A DNA stretch of 28,273 bases from Halovivax sp. GTDB taxonomy: Archaea > Halobacteriota > Halobacteria > Halobacteriales > Natrialbaceae. Within the stretch, counting starts at the first letter, position 1. Every line of letters begins with the position of its first letter. Under the pieces are notes generated by a model. That model was not told the DNA's origin. It saw nothing but the letters and a program-made list of their open reading frames with translations, and did not search any database. Shown piece by piece: positions 7,195 through 13,983 of the stretch. Both the position numbers and the translations under genes were made by a program. The DNA lies in assembly GCA_007119345.1 (NCBI GenBank), contig SKPV01000135.1, positions 1-28,273 of the forward strand, read 5' to 3'.

Positions 7195-8895
7195 TCAGAT
7201 CGCCTTCAGCGTCCCGTCCGCCGGTTCGTAACACTCGCCGCCCATCAGCGCGTCCTGGATGGCTTCCTCGACCGTTTCGGCCGACGCGCCGGTCTCCTCG
7301 ACGACCGCCTCGACCACCGCGTCCCGATCGGCGCCGTCGCCGTCGTCGAGTTCGTCCATCGTTTCGACCGCCAGCGACTGGACGTCGACGTCGTCGACCG
7401 CCTCGGGTTCCGCATCGTCGTCACCCACGTCGTCATCGTCGACCGCCTCGACCTCCACCTCGTCATCGCCGTCGACTTCGGCGTCCGCCTCGACGTCTTC
7501 GCCCATGCCGCCGGACTCGGATTCGCCGTCAGCCTCCGTCCCTTCGGCCCCGTCGTCGGCCGTCTCGTCGGCGTCTCGTTCGTCGTCCGTGGCGCCTTCT
7601 GAGTCGTCCGTGGAGCCCTCCGAGTCGGCCGGATCCGGGACGTCGATGTCGGCCTCACCGGGCTCGTCGACGTCCGCGCCGGTCGTAAACTCCGTTCCGT
7701 ACTCGGCCTCGATCTGCTCTCGTTCCTCCTCGTCGATCTCGTACAGCTCGTCGTCGAGACCGTCGGATTCGAAGTCGCCCAGCTCGTCGTCGGTCGAATC
7801 CTCGGCGTCGTCCGCATCACTCGTCGATTCGGGCGCTGGCTCCGATTCCTCGGCGTCCGTCCCGTCGCTCGTCGACGCCGCGTCGGCCGCGTCGAAATCG
7901 CCGAGTTCGTCGTCGGGCTGGGGCTCGTCGGCTCGGTCGCTCTTCGCTTCGCCGTCTCCGTCGTCGTCGGCGAGGGCAGCGTTCGCGTCGCCGACTGCGG
8001 TGTCGTCCGCCGGTTCCGACTGCGGAGACGCCTCCGCCGTCCCGACGGCCGCTCCCGACGCGGGATCGGTCGTCGTCAGCTCCGGTTCGCCCTCGGCCGC
8101 CGCGCCCGATTCGGATTCGCCCGTCGCGACCCCGTCGGGAAGCGAGAGCGTCGGTCCGTCGGCGGCCAGCGTCGCGAAGTCGGGCCCCTCGGGATCGGCG
8201 TCGCCGGGCGTAAACTCCAGGGGGTCCACCTGCGAGCGTTCGCCGGCGACGACGCGAACGGCGTCCAGCGCCGTCTCCCGGAGGGCGGCCAGGTACGCGG
8301 GGGTCGTTCCGTAGTGTTCCTGTGCGAGCGGAATTCCCCGTGACAGTCCCTCGGGAACGCCGTTCGCGCGGAGCGCCGACGCGAGGTGGTCGCCGGTCGC
8401 GTCGAGCTCGGCCGCCGCCGCGTAGGTGCCGATGCGGTCGATCGTGTGCTCGGCCGCGTCGACGACCCAGCGGTCCCTCGTGTCGCCGTCGACCTCGGCG
8501 AGGGTCTCCGGCCGGATGGAGGTGTAGACCCGGTCGCCGTCGTCGGGTTCGAAGGTTCGCGCTTTGCCGGTGACGCTGACGAACGCCGGCGGCTCTGCCC
8601 GCTCGAGAAACGCCAGCGCTTCGGGCTGGTACTGACCGGCGTAGACGACGAACGCGCCCGTCGGGTCGACGATGCGCGCCCGAACCATCTCCTCGTTGAC
8701 GTCGCTCACCTCGGTGAGGGTTCCGACCGCGAAGATCCGGTTGAGCCTGGCGCCCGTCGGCGCGATCACGTAGTTGGGGGCGCGCTCCTCGTCGCTCTCG
8801 GCGTGGGAAAGCGACGCGTCGTCGAACTCCGCCGCGAAGATCCGGAACGCGACTTCGCGGCCCGGTCGGGTGTCGGTTCCGCCGTCGACGCTCAT
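7195..8895 (-). CDS. rpap1: RPA-associated protein (Rpap1-like), OB fold with long acidic linker
   Basis: This 566-residue protein is the partner of the haloarchaeal single-stranded-DNA-binding protein RPA. The N-terminal part (about 1-150) carries the family signature REVAFRIFAAEF, APTGARLNRIFAVGTLTEV, VRARIVDPTGAFVVYAGQY and PAFVSVTGKAR, an OB-fold domain. A helical segment follows (to about 225), then about 270 residues of low-complexity Asp/Glu/Ser/Ala sequence, and finally a compact C-terminal domain (about 505-566, DVQSLAVETMDELDD to DGTLKAI) that looks like a small helical or winged-helix module. The start codon overlaps the rpa1 stop as ATGA, so the two are translationally coupled. 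The linker is likely disordered and may tether the OB domain to the C-terminal module. Confidence 0.93.
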   Translation of the reverse strand: MSVDGGTDTRPGREVAFRIFAAEFDDASLSHAESDEERAPNYVIAPTGARLNRIFAVGTLTEVSDVNEEMVRARIVDPTGAFVVYAGQYQPEALAFLERAEPPAFVSVTGKARTFEPDDGDRVYTSIRPETLAEVDGDTRDRWVVDAAEHTIDRIGTYAAAAELDATGDHLASALRANGVPEGLSRGIPLAQEHYGTTPAYLAALRETALDAVRVVAGERSQVDPLEFTPGDADPEGPDFATLAADGPTLSLPDGVATGESESGAAAEGEPELTTTDPASGAAVGTAEASPQSEPADDTAVGDANAALADDDGDGEAKSDRADEPQPDDELGDFDAADAASTSDGTDAEESEPAPESTSDADDAEDSTDDELGDFESDGLDDELYEIDEEEREQIEAEYGTEFTTGADVDEPGEADIDVPDPADSEGSTDDSEGATDDERDADETADDGAEGTEADGESESGGMGEDVEADAEVDGDDEVEVEAVDDDDVGDDDAEPEAVDDVDVQSLAVETMDELDDGDGADRDAVVEAVVEETGASAETVEEAIQDALMGGECYEPADGTLKAI

Positions 8896-10166
8896 CGGGC
8901 CACCTCCGCGAGGAAGTTCTCGGCACGATCGGCTGGATCGTCATCGCTCTCGGCGAACGAGACCGCGTCGTGGTTCGCGCCGTACTCGTCGACGGAGAGG
9001 TGTCCGCGGACGCGGAACTCGCGGCCGACGATCCGCTCGCGGATGGTGTCCGCGACCGCCTCCTGGTCCATCGCGTCGCGCGCCTCCTCGCGAGCGTCGT
9101 CGACGTCGCCCCCGTAGACCTGCTCGGTGAGTCCCTCGTCGAGGACGACCGTCACGGTGCCGGTGCCGTCGTCGAGGATCGCTTTCACCCGGAGGTCGTC
9201 CTCGCCGTCGACTTCGCCGTGGGTTCGACACTGTCCCTTCTGGACGACTCGTCGGCACTCGGGACAGCGCTGGATCAGCCCGGAACCGTCGCGGACGGCG
9301 ATCAGGTTGCCCACGAGCTCGACGTCGTAGACGCCCCCGGTGGCGACGGCTTCGCCGACGCCCATTCGCGGGGCGTCGTCGCCGACGTCGATCTCGCGAT
9401 CGAGCGCGGTCACGTCGCTGAACTCCGAGACGTTCACCTCGGGCACGCCCCGAAACTCGCGCACGTAGACGTTCTCGAGACGGACGGCGGCCCCTTCTTC
9501 GATCTCCGGTTGCGGATCCCAGTTGGTGAACGGCAGCCGCCCGCTCTCGTCGCCGAGGACGCCGCTCAGAATCTCGGTCTCCCCGTCGCGACCGTCGATC
9601 GTGCGCTCCTCGCACTCGAGGACCCGCACGTCGACGGTGGCCGCCCGGTCGCCCGTCCTGAGATCGGCGAGGGACGATTCGCCGCCGATTTCGTAGGGTA
9701 CCTCGGGGGAATCGTCGACGGCGGAGATCGACGTGTGCTCGCCGAGGTTGAGCTCCGGCTCGCCGTCCCACTCGCGGACGCCCGCGTTGCCGGCGGTGAT
9801 CGCGTCCCCCGGTTCGAGTCCGAAGTCCTCCCACGCGGTGTAGTCGATGACGCCGGACTCGTCGGCGAGTTCTCCCTCGACGATGACGTGGTCGGATCCC
9901 TGGTACCGGATCGATCGCTCGCCCGCCGTGAGGACGACGCCGGTCACGGTGACGTTCCCGTCGTCGGGCGAGATCTCCCCGATCGCCTTCGAGGTCGGAC
10001 CGCCGCCCCCGCCGGCGCTCTCGTCGCCGTACTTGCGGCGCAGGCTCTGTTTCGCCTCGCCGATCGGTACGCTGTACTCGACCAGGTTCTGCAAGTCGCG
10101 TTTGACCTCCTCGTTGTCGACACCGAGGTCGGAGGCGAGATCCTCGGCGTGGCTGTCGAGATCCAT
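8892..10166 (-). CDS. rpa1: Single-stranded DNA-binding protein, replication protein A (RPA1-type)
   Basis: This 424-residue RPA binds single-stranded DNA in replication, recombination and repair. It begins with a short helical region (1-47, DLQNLVEYSVPIGEAKQSL), followed by OB folds at about 57-150 (VTVTGVVLTAGERSIRYQG), about 163-258 (AATVDVRVLECEERTI), and a third from about 270 that carries a zinc finger CPEC...CRTH with C301, C304, C313 and H316 (CxxC-x8-CxxH). Three OB folds plus a zinc finger fit the RPA1/RPA3-type haloarchaeal proteins. The order rpa, rpap, phosphoesterase points to the RPA1 operon, because in Haloferax only that operon carries the rpe gene. It starts at ATG 10166; a TATA-like box centred 26 bp upstream indicates a leaderless message. 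Confidence 0.95.
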   Translation of the reverse strand: MDLDSHAEDLASDLGVDNEEVKRDLQNLVEYSVPIGEAKQSLRRKYGDESAGGGGGPTSKAIGEISPDDGNVTVTGVVLTAGERSIRYQGSDHVIVEGELADESGVIDYTAWEDFGLEPGDAITAGNAGVREWDGEPELNLGEHTSISAVDDSPEVPYEIGGESSLADLRTGDRAATVDVRVLECEERTIDGRDGETEILSGVLGDESGRLPFTNWDPQPEIEEGAAVRLENVYVREFRGVPEVNVSEFSDVTALDREIDVGDDAPRMGVGEAVATGGVYDVELVGNLIAVRDGSGLIQRCPECRRVVQKGQCRTHGEVDGEDDLRVKAILDDGTGTVTVVLDEGLTEQVYGGDVDDAREEARDAMDQEAVADTIRERIVGREFRVRGHLSVDEYGANHDAVSFAESDDDPADRAENFLAEVAR

Positions 10167-10186
10167 CGTACTGAGTTACGGCGGGG

Positions 10187-10197
10187 GCTTAAAAACG
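10187..10197 (-). promoter_or_regulatory. TATA-like box for the rpa1-rpap1-rpe operon
   Basis: The minus strand reads CGTTTTTAAGC, the most AT-rich stretch of the spacer, centred about 26 bp upstream of ATG 10166. This is the standard position for a leaderless haloarchaeal transcript. Confidence 0.55.
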
Positions 10198-10322
10198 TCC
10201 TCGGCTCGGAGTGAAAGTGGAACGTCGTCCCGACTGTCTTCCCGAGCGACGATTCCGTCGGCGCTCCTTCCGTCGGTGAAAGGGATTATCCCGGTGCCCT
10301 CGAAAGAGCGTCGTAGACGGCC

Positions 10323-10988
10323 ATGCACGTCCTCGTCAACGCGGCGATGAGCGCGGACGGGAAGCTCTCATCGAGCCGCCGCGAGCAGCTCGCGATCAGC
10401 GGCCCGGAGGACTTCGAGCGGGTCGACCGCGTGCGAGCGAGCAGCGACGCCATTGCGGTGGGGGTCGGGACGGTGCTCGCGGACGATCCGAGTCTCACCG
10501 TGAAGGACCCGGCGCTTCGGGACGAGCGCCTTTCGCGAGGAGAACCGGCCCAGCCCGCCCGCGTCGTCGCCGACTCGCGGGCGCGTACGCCGACCGACGC
10601 GGCGGTGCTGGACGACGCCGCAGAGACCTACGTCCTGGTGAGCGAGGCCGCGCCGGCGGACCGGCGGGCCGCCCTCGCCGACCGGGACGCGACCCTGATC
10701 ACCGCCGGCGAGGACCGAGTGGACCTCCTTCGGGCGTTCGCGGCGTTGCAGGACGCGGGGCCGGAGACGGTGATGGTCGAGGGCGGCGGCGAGCTGATCT
10801 TCTCGCTGTTCGGATGCGGGCTCGTGGACGAGCTGTCGGTGTTCGTCGGCCCGACCGTGATCGGCGGACGGGGTGCGCCGACGCTCGCCGACGGCGAGGG
10901 GTTCGTCGACGCGTTTCCGGAACTCGCACTCGTGGACGTCGAACGGATGGACGACGGCGTCCTGATTCGCTGGCGCGTCGACGCGTGA
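10323..10988 (+). CDS. arfC: 2,5-diamino-6-(ribosylamino)pyrimidinone 5'-phosphate reductase (RibD C-terminal type)
   Basis: This 221-residue protein is a stand-alone version of the RibD reductase domain, a DHFR-like fold. In archaea it reduces the ribose of the first pyrimidine intermediate with NAD(P)H, on the path to riboflavin and coenzyme F420. Visible motifs: the N-terminal strand MHVLVNAAMSADGKLSS, the cofactor/substrate loop AIAVGVGTVLADDPSLTVK, RVVADSRARTP and the C-terminal block MVEGGGELIFSLF...VDELSVFVGPTVIGGRGAPTL. Length is typical of the archaeal enzyme. It starts at ATG 10323 and is divergent from rpa1 across a 156-bp spacer. A weak TATA-like GATTAT lies about 36 bp upstream, implying a short leader. 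It has no pathway neighbours in this window. Confidence 0.93.
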   Translation: MHVLVNAAMSADGKLSSSRREQLAISGPEDFERVDRVRASSDAIAVGVGTVLADDPSLTVKDPALRDERLSRGEPAQPARVVADSRARTPTDAAVLDDAAETYVLVSEAAPADRRAALADRDATLITAGEDRVDLLRAFAALQDAGPETVMVEGGGELIFSLFGCGLVDELSVFVGPTVIGGRGAPTLADGEGFVDAFPELALVDVERMDDGVLIRWRVDA

Positions 10989-11111
10989 CGGACCGTGTCG
11001 GGCATCCGGCCTTCGCGTTCGATCCTGACTCGCCCGATGGACCTCACTCGAACGGTGCTGGGTGACGGCGAGTGGGCGTCTCGGCCGATGCGGACCGATT
11101 GGGGGCCCAAT

Positions 11112-11780
11112 TCACACGTCGCCGGTGACGTTCGGCATGGACGGGTGACGCGACAGCTGGCGAGCCGCCCAGGGCGTGAACGCACCCCGAGGCGGATCGC
11201 GGATCGGCGGCAGTTCGACGCAAGAGTCGGACAGCGTCCCGGGGTTCGTCAAGTACGAGTGCAGGCCGACCGTGTGGTTTTCGCCGACGACGGCAACGAT
11301 CCGTTCGTCGCGCCGTGCCAGCGCCTGGAGGTGGCCGGCCATCCGCCGATCCCGGTCGCGGACGAGCGTTCGGTAGGCCTCGGGAGCGCGCCGTTCGAGC
11401 CGGCGGAGATCGCTGTCGATCGCGGACAGCGAATTCGCCTCCTGAAAGCGGCCGGTCTCGTCGATCCGCTCCGGAAGGATTTCGCGTTGATACCGTGCTT
11501 CGGCGGCGAGAGCCGCCTCGGTGTGGCCGGTGTCGATGAGCGCGAGCGGGATGTCGAGGGCTTTCGCCGCGAAGATCGCGAGGAATATGTCGGCGGGATC
11601 GCAGCGATTTCGGTTCTGGAGGACGTCTTCGACGAATTCCTCGAATCGCGGCGGATCGTACTCGACGGCGAGAACCGTGGGATCGATCTCCGCGATCAGA
11701 TCGAGGATGGGCTGGAAGCGTCTCCGATTGTGGTGCAGCCCTCCGTTGACGTGAATATCCGCCACTCGGAGGACGATCAT
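11112..11780 (-). CDS. TraB-like domain protein
   Basis: This 222-residue protein resembles the TraB/PrgY-like fold. The signature blocks seen are VADIHVNGGLHHNRRRF near the start, IDPTVLAVEYDPPRFEEF (the usual P-x-V-x-V-E-x-D-x-x-R strand) and RDRRMAGHLQALARR followed by IVAVVGENHTVGLHSYL (the usual ERD-x-MA ... VVG-x-x-H). It lacks the C-terminal membrane segments found in many archaeal TraB-family proteins. The family is thought to bind or process peptides or metals, but no reaction is established for this branch. It starts at ATG 11780 and faces arfC tail to tail. Its start codon lies within a 26-bp tandem repeat, and a 14-codon reading frame precedes it. Confidence 0.75.
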   Translation of the reverse strand: MIVLRVADIHVNGGLHHNRRRFQPILDLIAEIDPTVLAVEYDPPRFEEFVEDVLQNRNRCDPADIFLAIFAAKALDIPLALIDTGHTEAALAAEARYQREILPERIDETGRFQEANSLSAIDSDLRRLERRAPEAYRTLVRDRDRRMAGHLQALARRDERIVAVVGENHTVGLHSYLTNPGTLSDSCVELPPIRDPPRGAFTPWAARQLSRHPSMPNVTGDV

Positions 11781-11848
11781 GGGACTGCTATTCGTCGGAC
11801 GATCGTGAGACTGCTACTGGCAGGACGATCATCGCAGAGAGGATTCTG
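11771..11848. repeat. 26-bp tandem repeat, two full copies plus a partial third, over the TraB-like start codon
   Basis: The core GGACGATC recurs at 11771, 11797 and 11823, an exact period of 26 bp. The unit core is GGACGATC(A/G)T followed by GRGACTGCTA. The third copy is only partial. The first copy contains the start codon of the TraB-like gene on the opposite strand. The period is not a multiple of three, so extra copies fall in different reading frames. Confidence 0.75.
11788..11832 (-). CDS. Possible 14-codon leader reading frame before the TraB-like gene
   Basis: On the minus strand ATG 11832 opens a short frame MIVLPVAVSRSSDE that ends at TAG 11788-11790, 7 nt before the start codon of the TraB-like gene. 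Its first four residues (MIVL) equal those of the main protein because both ATGs lie in copies of the same 26-bp repeat. It could be a leader peptide or a by-product of repeat expansion; nothing shows it is translated. Confidence 0.2.
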   Translation of the reverse strand: MIVLPVAVSRSSDE

Positions 11849-11983
11849 CGTGCACTGTCTCGTGCCTGCTCGGTTGTGTGCGCTGCCTCTGCAAGCTCGG
11901 TCGTGTGCACTGCCTCTGCAAGCTCGGTCGTGTGCACTGCCTCTGCAAGCTCGGTCGTGTGCACTGCCTCGTGCGTGCTCGGG
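11849..11983. repeat. 27-bp tandem repeat, five copies
   Basis: Five head-to-tail 27-bp units start at 11849, 11876, 11903, 11930 and 11957. The three central units are almost identical (core GTGTGCACTGCCTCTGCAAG then CTCGGTC); the second differs by GTGTGCGC and the outer two are degenerate. Each good copy has the palindrome GTGCAC. There is no spacer between units, which rules out a CRISPR array. Open frames of 64-84 codons through it exist on both strands only because the period is a multiple of three. Confidence 0.9.
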
Positions 11984-12225
11984 GGAGAGCGGTCGCCGAA
12001 CCGGCCACGCATTTCGGGCGTAACGATACATCGTTCGTCTACGGGAACGACGACGCGACCGAGGATATAGCCTCGCCCGACGCTGTCACGTTCTGTAATC
12101 GTCGATAACCCGTTGCCAATCGTGGTGCGTACCGACGCGTACCGGCCGGAGGCCAGTATCGGTGCGAGTTCTCGTATCGGTCCCGGTTCAGATTTCGGTA
12201 CCAGTGCCAGTTCGTCTATCGGGCC

Positions 12226-13173
12226 TCAGGCGAAGGTCACGTCGAGCGTCTCCCGGACGAAGTCGTTGAGTCGAGCTCGATCGACGCGACGGCCCGCGTG
12301 CGCCGACGGATCGATCTCGGGAAGGCTGACGTCGTCCGGGTCGAACAACCGACCCACGACGGCGTCCCCCTCGCCGCGTCGCTTTCGCTCGACGAGTTCG
12401 CGCGTCGTCTCCACGAACGCCGGATCGAACGCGTCGCGGTCGGCTTCCTCGGCGAGGAACCGCGGGAAGTCGAGCGTCGGAAACCGGTTGCTCTCGCGGA
12501 CGTACCGAGCGTAGAGGACTCCCCGGGAGACGTAGAGATGTCGTTTGACCGTTCGATCGGTCCGACCTTCCTCGTACGCGTCGCGCGGAACGGTTCGAAG
12601 CTCGTCGTTTCGAGGTTCGTCGTTCGCGATCCCGTCGGGGCGAGCGTCGTGACCGCTCGCGTCGACCGGCCGGACGAGGTACTCGTCGTCGCGCTCTTCG
12701 AGGACCAGATAGGCGAGTTCGCCGTCTTCGAACAGGCGTCCCTGGAGGTACGTTCGATACTGTCGTTCGGCGAGGGACCGATAGTGGTGGTACAGCGCGA
12801 TCGGGGAGAACGAATCGCCGACGTCGGTCTCGAGACGCTCTAGCGGCCGGAACGTCCGATATCGAAGCGGGCTGTGAAGAAACTCGAAGGCGGTCGGGTT
12901 CGAATCGGCCAGCAGTTCGGCGAACCGTTTGACGTTCCAGCCCTGGCAGTCCGCTTCCCCCGAGCGGACGCGCACCGACGACTCGTAGCCGTCGAGGAGG
13001 GCGTACTGGTGGGGTCGCTGGGCGAAGACGACTCCGACGTCGCGGTCGCTGGTCGGGTCCGCGAGGTTCCACGCGCGACTACCCACGTCTCGTGCGGCGA
13101 CGACCCGGACGTCGTGCTCGCGCTCGATTCGCTCGAGTAGCGCGTCGACGGTGTCGTCAAACTCGTCCGACAT
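12226..13173 (-). CDS. Predicted nucleotidyltransferase, YcgL-like (COG3541 type)
   Basis: This 315-residue protein has the DNA polymerase beta-like nucleotidyltransferase signature GSRAWNLADPTSDRDVGVVF at about residues 31-50, with D43 and D45 as likely metal ligands. The pattern (GSRAW, SDRDV, NVKRFAELLADSNPTAFEFLHSPL, LYHHYRSLAERQY, KRHLYVSRGVLYARYV) agrees with the uncharacterised YcgL group of stand-alone nucleotidyltransferases found in bacteria, phages and archaea. No antitoxin-like small partner is adjacent, so a toxin-antitoxin role is not supported here. ATG 13173 (MSDEFDD) is preferred; an upstream in-frame TTG at 13200 would add nine residues. It is divergent from the HD-domain gene across 122 bp. 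The substrate is unknown. Confidence 0.85.
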   Translation of the reverse strand: MSDEFDDTVDALLERIEREHDVRVVAARDVGSRAWNLADPTSDRDVGVVFAQRPHQYALLDGYESSVRVRSGEADCQGWNVKRFAELLADSNPTAFEFLHSPLRYRTFRPLERLETDVGDSFSPIALYHHYRSLAERQYRTYLQGRLFEDGELAYLVLEERDDEYLVRPVDASGHDARPDGIANDEPRNDELRTVPRDAYEEGRTDRTVKRHLYVSRGVLYARYVRESNRFPTLDFPRFLAEEADRDAFDPAFVETTRELVERKRRGEGDAVVGRLFDPDDVSLPEIDPSAHAGRRVDRARLNDFVRETLDVTFA

Positions 13174-13263
13174 GGGCCGACGTTCGCGGTCGACCGCCAA
13201 TTGCGTGTCGTCCAGCGTCCGGCGTTCGGTCCCGCCGAGCGACGTCGTCGCCGGGATCGATGA

Positions 13264-13271
13264 TTTCTATA
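13264..13271 (+). promoter_or_regulatory. TATA-like box for the HD-domain gene
   Basis: TTTCTATA is centred about 28 bp before ATG 13296. The spacing fits a leaderless transcript and supports that start over longer upstream alternatives in the same frame. Confidence 0.5.
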
Positions 13272-13295
13272 CCCGTTCGTTCCAATTCCGAGCGG

Positions 13296-13928
13296 ATGCT
13301 CGAGGACGTCCGGCGCACGGCGCGCACGTATTTCGACGACCGCGTCGGCCCCGCCCACGACTGGCGACACGTCGAGCGCGTCCGATCGCTCGCGGCGCGT
13401 CTCGCGGCGGAGCGAGACGACGTCGACGAGACGGTGCTGGACCTGGCGGTCTCGCTGCACGATATCGGCCGACCCGCGGAGGAGGCCGGCGAGATCGACG
13501 ATCACGCGACGTGGGGCGCCGCGGAGGCGCGCCGAATTCTCGACGATCGCGGCGCCGACGAGGGAACGATCGAGGCGGTGGCCCACTGCGTCCTGGCCCA
13601 CCGCTACTCGAACGACGTCGAACCGGAGACGATCGAAGCGCGAATCCTTTGCGACGCGGACAATCTCGACGCGCTCGGGGCCGTCGGGCTCGCCCGGGTC
13701 TTCGCTTGCGCGCCGGTCTACGGGAACCCGCTCTACGACTCGACGCTCCCGGCCGAACTCGACGAATCCGAGGCCGGTCGGACGAGCGTGAACCACGTCG
13801 AGAAGAAGATCCTGGATCTCCCCGACAGGATGTACACGTCCGGAGGTCGACGCCTCGCGGCCGACCGTTCCGCGTTCGTCGAGCGCTTCCTCGGGCGGTT
13901 CGAGGCCGAGGTCGCGGGCGAACGGTAG
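13296..13928 (+). CDS. HD-domain phosphohydrolase
   Basis: This 210-residue protein has an HD-superfamily metal site: HDWRHVERV (first His), SLHDIGRP (the HD pair), HATWGAAEARRIL (third His) and CDADNLDALGAVG (the distal Asp). The layout matches the small soluble HD phosphohydrolases related to YedJ/COG1418, which cleave nucleotides or other phosphate esters. It starts at ATG 13296 (MLEDVRRTART), 28 bp after a TATA-like box; the open frame continues upstream but only with Arg-rich antisense-type sequence. It is divergent from the nucleotidyltransferase and ends 55 bp from the formate dehydrogenase stop codon (tail to tail). The pairing of a nucleotidyltransferase with an HD hydrolase may be incidental. 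Confidence 0.9.
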   Translation: MLEDVRRTARTYFDDRVGPAHDWRHVERVRSLAARLAAERDDVDETVLDLAVSLHDIGRPAEEAGEIDDHATWGAAEARRILDDRGADEGTIEAVAHCVLAHRYSNDVEPETIEARILCDADNLDALGAVGLARVFACAPVYGNPLYDSTLPAELDESEAGRTSVNHVEKKILDLPDRMYTSGGRRLAADRSAFVERFLGRFEAEVAGER

Positions 13929-13983
13929 CGGGTCGGCGGTCCAACTGTGGCCGTTGACGGGGGCGTCCGCCGGCGGGCACCGC

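Larger units (their letters stand above)
11781..12225. other. 445-bp spacer made largely of tandem repeats
   Basis: Between the TraB-like gene and the nucleotidyltransferase there is no convincing gene. The spacer holds the end of a 26-bp repeat, the 27-bp repeat, a repeat-free segment of about 170 bp containing the AT-richer patch GATATAGCC near 12064, and from 12157 a degenerate 18-bp repeat (TATCGGT-like cores at 12157, 12175 and 12193, then 12217). The last lies just past the 3' end of the nucleotidyltransferase gene. Confidence 0.7.

Noticed and set aside
11849..11983. A CRISPR array
   Set aside because: Units are directly adjacent with no spacers and no cas genes are present; the same holds for the 23-bp and 50-bp repeats.
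11777..12108. Small repeated-peptide proteins through the 27-bp repeat on both strands
   Set aside because: Frames stay open only because the unit is a multiple of three; no start signals, no composition typical of haloarchaeal proteins.
12226..13928. A toxin-antitoxin or defence pair formed by the nucleotidyltransferase and the HD hydrolase
   Set aside because: The genes are divergent with separate promoters, the nucleotidyltransferase is a large YcgL-type protein, and no HEPN or small antitoxin partner is visible.
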